Assembly: GCA_023053575.1 (NCBI GenBank) | Contig: JAKZAP010000018.1 | Span: 3,286,001 to 3,350,000, forward strand | Source of the DNA: Branchinecta lynchi | Lineage: Eukaryota; Arthropoda; Branchiopoda; Anostraca; Branchinectidae | DNA length: 64,000 bases | Reading direction: 5' to 3' | Part shown: positions 22,720 to 33,375 of the stretch, in pieces | Layout of the letters: each line of letters opens with the position of its first letter | Numbering within the stretch: the stretch's first letter is position 1 | Notes under the pieces: model-generated | What the model was told of the DNA's origin: nothing | What the model saw: only the letters and a program-made list of their open reading frames with translations | The model's database searches: none | Program-made: the position numbers and the translations under genes

Positions 22720-23324
22720 TTTATTTATTTATTTCATTGAACTAAGGACCAACTAGGGCCACTCAAAAACATACAAAAAAAAACAACAACAACAACATAT
22801 TAAACAATAACAAAATAAGAGAGAAAAACACAAACAACAAAAAAGGTGCTTGAGCATCAAGTTCGTTGTGTATAGATCTCACCAGACCATGTCCGCCAAA
22901 GTGGCAGAGATAGCCGAAAAAGCGGCCCCGAAAGCACCCGAAGGAGCGGATTGTCCGAAGCAAGAATCCTTGTCTGGATCGAAAGAGATGATCTCCTACG
23001 AAGTTCAGGAAAAGAACGGAGGCCACCACCAACAAACATTCCGGAAGCACTACAGTTAAGGGAAAGACCAAGAAGCCACCGAAAAGAATTGTTATACAGA
23101 ACCCGAAGAGAGTTCTCACACTTAACAGATACAGATTGCACAAAAGCAAGACCGTACAACGGGGTGCAATAAGCTCTGAAAAGAAAACACCTCACGGCAG
23201 GGTCGCATTTCCCGAACTTACGAATAAGTAAGTTAGCCCTGCAGCACAGCGAACGTGAAAGTGCTTTAACATGGTGCTTTAACATTTGGTGCTTTAACAT
23301 TATTACTCGTGCCTCCTGTGCCAT
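22720..23324 (-). pseudogene. LINE reverse-transcriptase C-terminal fragment
   Basis: On the minus strand the frame from 23324 to 22857 resembles the region after the polymerase palm in CR1/L2-like LINEs: RCFLFRAYCTPLYG, LRVLYNNSFRWLLGL, SASGMFV. The 3' end carries an (AAAT)n tail on the minus strand (read as ATTTATTTATTT at 22718-22735). No start or upstream catalytic motifs are present, so it is 5'-truncated. It is a different lineage from the LINE at 55340. Confidence 0.7.
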
Positions 23325-23329
23325 TCCGT

Positions 23330-24000
23330 GCCGTGTCGTGCCTCTTTTTTTTTTCTTTTTTTTTTAATCCCGTAGCATCTTTTGTAATTTAATTTATTTT
23401 TATATTATTTAAAAACTAAGAAATCAGATTTCGTACCTCCATCCCTCAGTGACGTTAATTTGAATCTATTTTTACTCAATTTTAAGTATTCACGTCACCT
23501 AACTTTTAAAATTAAACCCATATTTTAATTTACTATTCTTTCCCCTAATACTTGGAAAATAATTCTCTCATTTGTATTTTGTAAAAAAAATTCTTTAACT
23601 ACATTTCCTTTTTTTCCCGCTCACAACTTCTGTTCGCAGTCAGTATTCTATGTCAAAACTCTCGATGGTAAAAAGCTCACTCAGACATTTGGGTGAAAAT
23701 ATTATTTAAACCAAAATCCGAATCCGGTGTCCTAGACGAGAAGTTTCCGGTACCTCCGACAAAGTAAACGCGACAGCTCCGACAAAGCAATGCCTCTATG
23801 GTCTGACACACACGTCAAGATTTTTCTCTGGTCTGTACGGGAGGGATTTTTTGTCGGCTCCGATGAACGAATTTCGTCTTGGAGTTTCTTCGCTGGGAGT
23901 CTTCACACGATTACACAGCAACAACCAAGAAATTGTTCTTGGATCGTCGATTTCTGAACGACTACAAACTTGTTGGAGAAAGAACTGAAGGGTGACAGTC
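23330..24000. other. Intron sequence, nothing recognised
   Basis: AT-rich to 23640, then mixed. CTCCGACAAAG occurs twice near 23755 and 23775. No exon found. Confidence 0.4.
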
Positions 24001-24305
24001 TTAGAGCTTGGTCACACTTCGCTCATTTCCTGGCTTTTTCGGTTGCAAAAGTAGAAAAAAGAACAAGATACAACTAATTCTGAGATACAACTAATTCTGA
24101 ATGTTGTCGTTTTAAACTGAGGAGATTAATTAGAGCAAAAGAGCTTGTATAATTATGTTACAGGAACCCTAATTGACCCCTAATTGCAGTCTGCTCATTA
24201 TCCCTGAGCTGCCACAAAGCCCATCAAACAAATCTCACGTCCCCTAGGGATTTTCAGTTCTTTGTCAAATAGGCGGCTCTTTGAGCCAAGCGTGACAAGA
24301 CTCTT
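24001..24305. mobile_element. Possible MITE with imperfect terminal inverted repeats
   Basis: AGAGCTTGGTCACACTTCGC near 24003 is mirrored by GGCTCTTTGAGCCAAGCGTG and ACAAGACTC at 24273-24302. The arms match imperfectly over about 25 bp. No target duplication is clear. Confidence 0.35.
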
Positions 24306-24643
24306 ATGGACAAGACAGATTTTCACTTGACAAATGGTTTATTATCTGAAATAACTTTGTAATTACCCATTGTTGCCGAAGACGCAAATTAAGCATAAGA
24401 AAAAGATGAAAAATCAGTCCGGGGGGTTGTATCTTAGCTGTGAAACGAAACGAGCGACCTTTTTTTAAAGAAGTTAAAGCCGTTTCACCTTCCAGATATT
24501 TGAGGCTTCCGCACAGTCAACCCTTCCGGATTTTTAGGACGAGCTAATTTTGTTTTTCTTTAACGTTTCCTAGATGTCCCCTGCACATATCTGTTGCCTA
24601 CCAGTCACAACTGTCAATCACTCTTCCTTTTTTTACACCACAT

Positions 24644-25115
24644 GGGCAATTTGGGCCCACTTGCCCATGAGCGTGAAGGGTGGTTCAACTCAGCATATCT
24701 GTTCTCAACGCTAAGATCTAAAAGCGTAAGGAATTTGATCGCCCTATCTCCAATTATTGTCAAGATAAAAACAGTACAGAATGGGTAATCTGGGCCCAAT
24801 TGCCCCTGAACCAAGTGGGAGTGGGGTTCGGGACCCCGAAAAAGCAAAAAGAGACCCCAATGCTCACAAGCCTACCAAGTTTCAACTTGATGCCTGTTGA
24901 TTCCTGTCACGGGTCACGAACTTTATTCTTGGGCAATCTGGGCCTAGTTGCCCATGAACGGGGTGGGCGGGGGACGTTCAACTTTAAAAGTAATTTCCCA
25001 GCTGCAGGATCTTCAAGTATAAGGAATTTCATAGTCCTCTGGTCAAGTTATGAACATTATTCAGTTGGCAATCTGGGCCCATTTGCCCCTGAACCGGGTT
25101 GGGGTGGGGGTGTTC
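24644..25115. repeat. Tandem array, about 143-bp unit
   Basis: GGGCAATCTGGGCCCA-like words followed by TTGCCCCTGAACC recur at about 24644, 24783, 24924 and 25068. Each core is near-palindromic (GGGCAA..TTGCCC). Between cores the units share ATAAGGAATTTCATAGTCCT-like sequence. No gene. Confidence 0.7.
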
Positions 25116-25795
25116 CAAGGAACATTCCGCTAAAGTGATATACGGTGTTTCTGTTGTCTGTTAAAGCGCAAGTTCAAGATATCCGTTTTCGTCGAGGTGA
25201 ATCTGGAACATGAGGCCAGGCCAAAAGCGTCTCGAAGTCCGGGTCGATGAAAACCCACGATTCCAGAATCTGGAAGAGTGTCAGAAAGACAACGTCTGGG
25301 AGACAAAATAAATATGCAGATGGACGGGGTAGGGGAAAAGGGAGAGTTAACGTTGAAACTTACAAACTTTTGAGTAATGAGTAAATATAGTTCAAGTAAG
25401 CATGTAAACACAGCTGCTGGAAATACGTGACAATTGCTACTCCTCCATTCTTCTTCTTATGAATTGCAACGATGCGCCACACATTGAAGTATTCCATCGA
25501 ATCCCTGCTGAAACATATGCTGTTTAGCGAATATTCAGTTCAGTTCAGTTTCTTTATAAGCCTTTCAAAATATCATAACCCTTCATGACAGTGTACAGCA
25601 AAAGAAGAGAAGAAAAATGACAACATTAAAATAGAAAAATGTACAAGAAAAAAAAAATCTACGTCATCACAGGCACATAGAAGACTTAAATCCTCCACTC
25701 TTTTCGTAAATAATTGTGGGTGATATAGAACCAGTTTGAATTTGTGTGTAGGAGATATTTAACAAATTTGAAATAATGTTCACATTTTCTTCTAG
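25116..25795. other. Intron sequence upstream of the last sarcospan-like exon
   Basis: A short TTCAGTTCAGTTCAG repeat lies at about 25537-25552. The interval ends in the pyrimidine-rich acceptor ATTTTCTTCTAG at 25784-25795. Confidence 0.45.
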
Positions 25796-26143
25796 GTTGT
25801 CGGCATCATTCTTGCAATATGCGCCTGCATAGCGTGTTTTTCTGCTGTGTCATTCTCCTCCATACATGCCATGCTGATATCTCGATCGAAGTGTTCGTAC
25901 ATACAGCTTCCGACGCAAGCTTACACATGCCTGTGCTACGAAGGAAGCCCCAATAGTACCCGCATTTTCAAGTACGATCTCCACTGCAGCTATGTGGATA
26001 CGTATCTGTTCTACACATTCATCTTGTCAAGTGTTGTCAATGGAGTGGCCGGAATTTTGTGCATTTGGTATACGTTCCTACTGTGGAGTGGGCGATACAC
26101 ATATGTTTATAGTGGGGGCAAAGCGACGCATGTGACATTTTAG
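25796..26143 (+). CDS. Sarcospan-like gene, last exon with helices 3 and 4
   Basis: The acceptor is ATTTTCTTCTAG, phase 0, and the frame is open to TAG at 26141-26143 (115 residues). It encodes helix 3 (VVGIILAICACIACFSAVSF), an extracellular loop with several Cys (SRSKC, YTCLCYEG, DLHCSY), helix 4 (YTFILSSVVNGVAGILCIWY) and a short basic cytoplasmic tail with RYTYVY. Loop cysteines, a RIF-Y-D stretch before helix 4 and the W-RY-V-Y ending match vertebrate sarcospan from memory. A tetraspan-like relative cannot be excluded. Confidence 0.82.
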   Translation, partial: VVGIILAICACIACFSAVSFSSIHAMLISRSKCSYIQLPTQAYTCLCYEGSPNSTRIFKYDLHCSYVDTYLFYTFILSSVVNGVAGILCIWYTFLLWSGRYTYVYSGGKATHVTF

Positions 26144-27549
26144 AACTGGGGTACACAAGCCCAATTGGCTGCTGGGAGGCTTCAGAAATTTTTTCAAGGA
26201 ATCTGAAATGACGAGTTGGCTGAAAAGCAGACTCAACTGTACTGCGATTGAACATAAATCTCTAGATGCCCAGTTAGCTCTCACAGGGCGGCCAACTGCG
26301 TACCCTTCCTGAAATATCCGGAATAAGAAATGTGAAAGTGAAGTCTCAGCTGAATGGGTGTGAGGGGGCTTTGGCTCTCGCGATGGCTCTACACCGCTAG
26401 GTCTCTAGATGGTCTTGCAGGAGTTGCAGGTTGTGGAGTACGGAATGTTCCTGCATCTCCAAGCCGCAGATTCACTGTGTACAAGTGAACAAGAAAAGCC
26501 GAGGAAAAAGCATTAGTATGAAAAGAGGTTGCGTCGAGCCGCCTGAAGTTCATGAACCGTACACTAGATGTCCAGTTAAGCCTTTCAAGGCTAACAATGT
26601 CGAAAGTGTGCCGCTTTTAACTATCCGAGTGCGAAAGTCAAAAATACGAAACTGACTACTACGGTCGAAGTGCTGAACCGAGCGAGTTTGAAGGGTTGTT
26701 ATCTCACGCGATCCCCTTGCAGACAGAAGTTTGATAACAGATAATACATGTCTGCTTGTCCTGTGTTAAATGTTCCGAGAATACATAGATCATGACCCTC
26801 TTAAAGTTTAATCGAAAAGGTCTGGGATAGGACAATCTAGTTACCCATCACTTATTCACTTAACTTGGCTTGAAGACCCGCTGAGAATGCGTTTCTTCTT
26901 TGTTCGGCTATTCACGAATAATCGATTTTCAAATAATGAAATTTCTGTGTGATTTGTGGTGCCTCTACGCGCTTTTATTTTGTTGTCTGCCTTACGAAAA
27001 AGATTTATCATTTTTTTTTGTTCAGGCACTAAGCAATCTTCACCAATCTCACCACTGCCCACTGAAAAGCCGCGTTTGTGTTGAGACCGCGTCATAGTAG
27101 AATTTACCCTGTGGGGACGGCCGCAGATATTCTGAACGTCATAACTAGAGAAGATAGTGGAAAATAAATAAAAAATCCTATGCAGCATCCCGATAATTCA
27201 GTGTATTCAATTCAATGACACAAAATAAGTTGACTTTTCAGTTAAACTTTAAGTGTTATCTTTCACGAGAAGATAATACTTTAAAGGGTCAACAGATGTA
27301 TTCTTATAAAGTGTAACACAAGGATTTGAAAACAAGCGTTATCTGATTCCAAACTTTTGACGGTGTGGTTGCCAAATAAGCCTTTCGAGACGGAAAATGG
27401 TGGGGTGTCCTTCAAATATCTGGAATAATAAAGGTAAAGGAATTAAACAATTAAATGTGGTTGGAAAGTGCTGAAAGAAACGAGTGTGAGGGAGGGGGGG
27501 GGGGGCTGAAAAAGCCTCTACACGATACTCTAGATATTCAGTCAAGTCT
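26144..27549. other. 3' flank of the sarcospan-like gene; no further gene
   Basis: Expected to contain the 3' UTR; an AATAAA word lies at 27163-27168, but nothing ties it to this gene. Segments around 26270-26480 and 27360-27600 are related but diverged, sharing words such as TATC(C/T)GGAATAA, GTGTGAGGG and TCTAGAT. They look like an old duplication. Confidence 0.4.
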
Positions 27550-27765
27550 GCGAGGCGACTAAAATTCCAGAAGTGAATTTCTAAGCTGCAGCTTCACTAC
27601 CCAGGAACTCAAAGGTCGCGTCAGTTTGGAATTGGACTGAACCTTAGGACAGAAGTAACCGATGACAACATCTCCTAACTGTAGACCATTCCGGAAGTGA
27701 ATTTCTAAGCAGTTTGCGTCAGACTGAAGGCCTTATAAGGACAGAAGTAAATGACGAAAACATCG
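27550..27765. repeat. Short tandem duplication, about 120-bp unit
   Basis: TTCCAGAAGTGAATTTCTAA near 27565 is repeated as TTCCGGAAGTGAATTTCTAA near 27690, each followed at a distance by GGACAGAAGTAA. No coding content. Confidence 0.6.
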
Positions 27766-27919
27766 TCACTGAAACGTGTTTCGTTCCTTTTGTCCACGCG
27801 TTCGAAAATAGGACATGACTCCCACCATTGGCACCAATTAACTTAGAGACGTTGCAGAAAAAGAGGAGTCGTCAAAAAAAGTTAAACATGTCAACTTACA
27901 AACCAGACGTCTCCATTTC

Positions 27920-28110
27920 TTGACAATGGAGATTTCAGGTTTAGCCGAAAATTGCTATGAGTTAGAAGTGAGAAGTGCCGTCGAGCGTTTAACAGTCTAC
28001 TGTGGAAGAAGTGTGCATTCATTTTCAACCTCTCTGTTGTTCATTGCTCTGTCTGCTCTAGTTGTTTCTCGATCCGGGCGAACAATTAAAGGAGTGGTAT
28101 CATAAGCATT
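27920..28110 (+). other. Open frame of uncertain meaning
   Basis: A 61-codon frame with a hydrophobic stretch (STSLLFIALSALVVS) starts at ATG 27926. No splice signals or homologue are recognised, so it is not called a gene. Confidence 0.15.
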
Positions 28111-28139
28111 CTAGCCCTTGCAACGTCTAGACCTCCCCC

Positions 28140-28925
28140 CCCTCCCACCCAAGGCCCTAGATTAGATTACTGTATTTCAAAAGCCCACGGGCCATATACA
28201 CAAACAAACAAAACCAAAAATATAACTTAAACAATCAGACTCCTTCTTAGCTCTAAAGATTTATCTATGTACACGCCCACTCGAGTAATAACGGTAGGGT
28301 TACTATTGCTCAAAATTTCAGGAAGTGATAAAATCACACCCTCTAGATAAATTTTCCTTAAATCAGAAAGTTTCGGGCATCTACGGAGAAAATGGTCCAA
28401 ATTTTCTTCCTCCTTCTCACAAAGTGGGCAAGCATACCTCCCATCAGGAACCAAACTACCTCTGTCAAAAACCTTCTGCCTGCTCTGAATTGGAAGGCAG
28501 TTTGCCCTTAATTGGATCCAACGACATAAAACCTTCCCGGGTAGATTAAACTTAAAATACACTTCCTCTCCAAAACAAACTTTTACCACTTGATAATGAC
28601 TCAATGTTATAGAACTATTAACAATACCCTGCCAACACTGGATTTCCTGACCTTCTAAAATCACTCTAATCCGACGTTCTAGATCTTTTGGCAAATCAAC
28701 ACAACCAAGACCTTCATTCCATATATATGGCATACCTACTCGCTCCAGTAACCGCTTTACCTGGAATGGCCAAGAATGTTTCAAACCATTATTCAGCATC
28801 TCATCATAAGCTAACCTAGCTAGTCTATCCTTACTCATATTAATAATTTTTAACCATAATCTAATCATCAGGATAGCCCTACGTAACTTTGATGAAGCCA
28901 CGACTCGATCCGACCGCTGGGTCAT
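28140..28925 (-). pseudogene. LINE 3' fragment, same family as 55340
   Basis: The minus-strand frame 28925-28227 (232 residues) is intact and aligns with the C-terminal half of the LINE at 55340-56725: SWPFQVKRLLERVGMPYIWN, YFKFNLPGKVLCRWIQLRAN and a zinc knuckle CPLC-8-H-4-C. It lacks the polymerase motifs, so it is 5'-truncated. The 3' UTR carries GTATATGGCC like the other copies. An uninterrupted frame over 700 bp suggests recent insertion. Confidence 0.82.
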
Positions 28926-29788
28926 CTAGTGGCGCGGGTTGGAAGTGCCCGAAATGGGAAGGCTGGGATCATAGTTTGACTGTGGATCTAACAAAATGTT
29001 TTTATTGTAGAAGGCATATGGAAAATATGTAGAAAAGTGAGACTAATTTTTTGCATTATCGATTTCTTTCAGTATTTTGTGTTTTTTCTTGTTAATTCCC
29101 GTAAGTCAAAGAATTAAGGATGTAAACTAAATCACAATAACAGACGCCGTAAATTATACTAAATTCGTTATAGTGATTTCTTGAAGATCCTGAAACTGAG
29201 CTAAATAATATTCAGCTTCCGAGACCAATAAATGTCATACTGTCCGATGATTTCTTCTCCCGACATATCTAAACGTCCACATGGTGATATACTTTTGTTT
29301 TAATCCTCTCACACGCCACTCGATCTTCTTGAAGGTTTTAGTAACTCTTTTGACCACCGCCGGGAGATCAATGAATAATTAATTAGCAATGGCGGACTTG
29401 CTTCCAGGAGTTAATTCTGTTCAAGTAATTTGTGGATACAGTTGGCTACCGTGAGGATTTTTAGGAAAACAAAGGTAACAGCGTGTTCGTAAAAATCGGA
29501 CCCATCGAAAAACGATGGTGTCTCCCACCTTCCCGGTCCACAAGAATCAGGGACATTTAGAAGGTACGACATAGTCCGGTCAGATTTCGCATGTGAAATT
29601 CGTATCACTGTAGGGAAACTTGCGGGGAATGCCTCACAACTTCGGAGCGAATTAGCGTATTCGCACCCGAATGCTGAAGATCAGGTCGTGGGTGCACGTA
29701 CCTTTAAAGACATTAGCACCTCACTGCCAGCCAATCAGACTGGTGGTGGAGTAAACAACCTCGTAGGTGGGCATTTATTCCAAAATAT
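28926..29788. other. No gene recognised
   Basis: AT-rich sequence to 29400, then mixed. No exon, RNA or repeat family member was identified. Confidence 0.4.
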
Positions 29789-29835
29789 TAGTTTCGTTTT
29801 TGCAGATACCATGGTATCTGATACCACGGTCTAAA

Positions 29836-29965
29836 GTCGTTTTTGCAGTTATCGTGGTATCTAATACCACGGTCTAAAGTCGTTTTTGCAGTTATCGTGG
29901 TATCTGATACCACGGTCCAAAGGTGTTTTTTGCAGTTATCGTGGTATCTGGCCAGTTATCGTCAG
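29836..29965. repeat. Minisatellite, about 43-bp unit with internal palindrome
   Basis: Units start GTCGTTTTTGCAGTTATCGT at about 29836, 29879 and 29922, each with GTGGTATCTGATACCAC, which can fold into a hairpin. A further scrambled partial unit runs to about 30003. Confidence 0.75.
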
Positions 29966-30087
29966 ATACCACGGTCCGACCGTGGTAACTGATCGTGGTA
30001 TCGAAAAAGCCATCTCACTTTCATCCATTTTTTGTCAATTGGTGGGAAAGAAGTTTGGCACTTAGTGATGTTACTGAATATCAGTTT

Positions 30088-31512
30088 TTGGGATCCCAAA
30101 ACGTAAGTGGAGGGATACCTATGACATCGCAAAAGTTGTCCGTCTGTCCGTCCGTCCGTCCGTCCGTCCGTCCGTCTGTAAGCACGATAACTCTCGAAGG
30201 GAATGAGATATTTTGATGAAACTTGGTGTGAGGGTTCGTTGGGTCGTCGGACCAGTCAAGTTCGTAGATGGGCTTTGTAGCTCTACATTTAGGGGTGGGG
30301 GAGGGGATTCAAATTAAGGGACAAACAAAATGTTTTGAAACAGCTAATGTGATAGTCGATTATGGGGTAAGAAGACATGCTGAACACGATGGTGAAAACT
30401 ATTTTGTCATCGGACAAGTAGTTCGCCCGGAATCCGGCCAAAACCGGAAAGTTTGTTGAAAGTAAAAGTTTTATTTGAAGTTGATTAGATGTTCGATTTA
30501 GGGGTAGGAAAACATGCTGAAGACGATGGTGAAAATTATTTTCTCGACGGACAAGTATTTCGCCCGGAATCCGGCCCAAACCGGAAAGTTTGTTGAAAGT
30601 AAAAGTTTTATTTGAAATTGATTAGATGTTCGATTTCGGGGTAGGAAGACATGCTGAAGACGATGGTGAAAACTATTTTCTCGACGGACAAGTATTTCGC
30701 CCGGAATCCGGCCCAAACCGGAAAGTTTGTTGAAAGTAAAAGTTTTATTTGAAGTTGATTAGATGTTCGATTTTGAGGTAGGAAGACATGCTGAAGACGA
30801 TGGTGAAAACTATTTTCTCGACGGACAAGTATTTCGACCGGAATCCTGCCCAAACCGGAAAGTTTGTCAAAATTAAAAGTTTTATTTGGAGTTGATTAGA
30901 TGTTCGATTTAGGGCAAGAAGACATGCTGAACACTGCGAAAACAAGTTTCTACCCGGACATTTATAGTTCGTCCGGAATCCGGCCAAAACCGGAAAACTG
31001 TTGGAAGTCAAAGTTTTATTTCTAGTTGATTAGATAAGCGATTTAGGGGTAAGAAGAGATGCTGAGTCTCTGTATGACAATCATATTTTACCCGGACATA
31101 TAGTTCGACCGGAATCCGGCTGGAATCGGAAAATTTGTTATAAGCTAAATTTCTATTTGAAGTTGATTATATGTTCATTACTGGGGAAAGAAGATACCAT
31201 GATTTCGTGTTTGAGCTTTCTTTTTTCGCCGGACAAGTAGTTCTGGAGTTCGGCCGGAACCGGGAAATTAGCAGAAGTGGCAGGAAGTTTTCGTCAAAAC
31301 AGATATGATAGGGGTAAACACACATGCTGAATCCAAATCTGAACTGGGTTTTCTCAGGTGATTAGCTATTTTGCCTTAATCTGTTTCTGAATTTTAATTG
31401 TAAAAATGTTCAAGGAGTCTGGCGAAGACTGGATCTGGCTAAGACAAGACCCTGTTGTCTGGATCAGATATTGAATTTTTGGGATCCCATCGAAACTTTT
31501 GGTCTTGTTCTT
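30088..31512 (-). mobile_element. Family A Helentron-type element, complete reversed copy
   Basis: On the plus strand it reads from TTTTTGGGATCCCAAAACGT through a (GTCC)n run (30138-30176), a conserved block, five to six units of about 110-137 bp (each with GGAATCCGGCC-AAACCGG), to GGGATCCCATCGAAACTTTT at 31483-31502. This is the reverse complement of the copy at 56766-57476. Both ends carry GGGATCCC. Open frames through the units arise from the repeat period. Confidence 0.72.
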
Positions 31513-31696
31513 TTGGAATAAGTTCGAAAACCGCAATTTCGGCAACTGTCGTTTTTGCAGAGCAACCGTATATCAGAAACCACTGTAACTGCAAAAACGG
31601 CTACTTGCGGATCCAGTTAACGTGTTAACAGATACCATGGTATCTGTAAAAACACAACTATTGCCCTGCCCCTTCGAGGCCCGGGAGTACATAAAG

Positions 31697-32135
31697 CACA
31701 CTGTCAGAAGTTTCATAACAGATTGCGCATAACACTTTCAAGACTAACACCTTTTCACTTAGAAATAAAGTGTTATGACCAATTTAGTTTATACTATTTC
31801 GTGCCTAGATCTCCAAAAACACCTTCGATAGGTAAAAATACTACACTGTCAGACGTTACGTAACGACAACAGAAGGATGCGCAGTTTCAACAGATAACAC
31901 TTTGGGATTGTAAGGCTCCCTTCGGTACTGAGGAGGGGAAGCATCCTTACAGGATGTTATCTGTTATGTTTCTTTCGTTCCCGTTAGTATGTTTACCAAT
32001 TGAAGGTGTTGTTGGAGATCTAGGCACCAAATAGTGTAAACTTAATTGGTCATAACACTTTATTTCTAAGTGAAAAGGTGTTATTCTTGAAAGTATAATA
32101 CGCTATCTGTTATGAAACTTCTGACAGTGCACATG
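31697..32135. mobile_element. Foldback MITE with about 130-bp arms
   Basis: CACTGTCAGAAGTTTCATAA at 31699 is mirrored by the sequence ending CTTCTGACAGTG near 32132. The mirroring continues for about 130 bp per arm, including AAATAAAGTGTTATGACCAA and GATCTAGGCAC words. The central ~170 bp is unrelated between arms. It is strongly cruciform-prone. A related end lies at 32794. Confidence 0.82.
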
Positions 32136-32325
32136 TGCTGGAAAGAACCAAATTAAAGAATCGTTTCTGTACAAAGTAGAGTCTTAGCTTGAGCGTCAGA
32201 CAATAGCCTACAGATCAGTAACAGATGTCGCAGAAGTAAAAGTGCTTGGGGTTCCGCTCTGATTCTCCCTTCCAGTTGGAGATGCAAACGGATTACAGTG
32301 TATAGATTTCAAAATCCAGCCGGTT

Positions 32326-32727
32326 AGTTTTGACAATGGATCCAACAGGACAGATTTTCCTCTTTCAGCCGAAGGACTAATCGGACCAATCACGTCACGG
32401 AGATTCGTAGTTAACACGCTTACTACGCTCCCGAGCGCGGTAAGCAAATCGTTACTATTTCGAGAAGGCTGGATCGGTCAGCGTAATAACTTTTCACGAG
32501 ACTGGAACGGAAATAGTAACTAGTTTTGACAATGGACCCAACGGATCCCACAACAGGACAGATTTTCCTGTTTTCAGGCCGAAGGACTAAGCGCACCAAT
32601 CACGTCACGGAGATTCGTAGTTAACACGCTTACTACGCTCCCGAGCGTAAGCAAATCGTTACTATTTCGAGAAGGCTGAATCGGTCAGCATAATAACTTT
32701 TAACGAGACTGGAACGGAAATAGTAAC
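32326..32727. repeat. Tandem duplication, about 197-bp unit
   Basis: Two units begin GTTTTGACAATGGA(T/C)CCAAC at about 32326 and 32523. Both contain CCAATCACGTCACGGAGATT and GGAACGGAAATAGTAACTA. Their second half is related to the GAGCGTGTTCCACCC MITE family, so the duplication arose inside a degenerate MITE. Confidence 0.75.
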
Positions 32728-32793
32728 TAATAGTTACTATTGTTAGAAGGGTGGAAGATGGTCATCGTGGTGCGGATGACAGCAACTCATTCA

Positions 32794-33375
32794 CACTGTC
32801 AGAAATTTCATAAGAGATAACACTTGGGGTGGGCTATGCGATTGGGAACGTTGTGCATAACAAGAATTGCCAAGAAGGGTCGAAAAACCGCCGAAAAAGT
32901 ATCTACTGACTTTTCCGATATCATGATGATAAGAAGAAAACTCACCAGATATATTTTCGGCAGTGTTTCAGCTTGTTTTGTATCCTTATATGTATAACAT
33001 TCAATGCGTAACGTTACGAAATTATGAGCATGTTCCAACCTACTTACCGTAGTTACTAAGCAAGACGTCCCGAATTCTAGCTTTTTGCCGTCAAGGCTGG
33101 AACGATTTTTCTATTTTCCAGCAGGATATCATGCCACGGGAAAATTGGACCAATCACGCTACAGAGAAGCGTAGTTCCTACTCTCCCGAGCGTGGTAAGC
33201 AAATAGTTACTATTTCGAGAAGGTTGGAACGGTCAGCGTAGTAACTTTTGGTGAGGTTGGAACGGAAATAGTAACTAATAGTTACTATTTGTAGAAGGGT
33301 GGAACACGCTCTATAACAGCTAACTCCGTTGGTATCTGTTGAAACTGCCCATAGGCTATGACTTCTGACAGTGTC
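32794..33375. mobile_element. CACTGTCAGAA foldback-family element with nested MITE
   Basis: The left end CACTGTCAGAAATTTCATAA (32794) and right end ATGACTTCTGACAGTG (33360-33375) match the termini of the foldback at 31697. The MITE at 33027-33311 is inserted in it with its own 3-bp duplication. Confidence 0.55.
33027..33311. mobile_element. Harbinger-like MITE (GAGCGTGTTCCACCC), copy 1
   Basis: The ends GAGCATGTTCCAACCTACTT and GAAGGGTGGAACACGCTC are flanked by TAT on both sides (33024-33026 and 33312-33314). A three-base TWA-like duplication fits PIF/Harbinger elements. The body contains GTAGTTACTA and TAGTTACTATT palindromic words. Non-coding. Confidence 0.75.

Larger units (their letters stand above)
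29789..31660. mobile_element. Composite element bounded by palindrome-bearing inverted repeats
   Basis: The left boundary TAGTTTCGTTTTTGCAGA at 29789 and the right boundary (reverse strand from 31660) TAGTTGTGTTTTTACAGA are followed on both sides by the palindrome CAGATACCATGGTATCTG. They enclose a minisatellite (29836-29960) and a complete reversed family A Helentron-type element (30088-31512). Either the Helentron inserted into a palindromic element or the two moved together. Confidence 0.5.

Noticed and set aside
29836..31100. CRISPR-like array of regularly spaced repeats
   Set aside because: Units are contiguous tandem copies without unique spacers, in animal DNA full of transposons.
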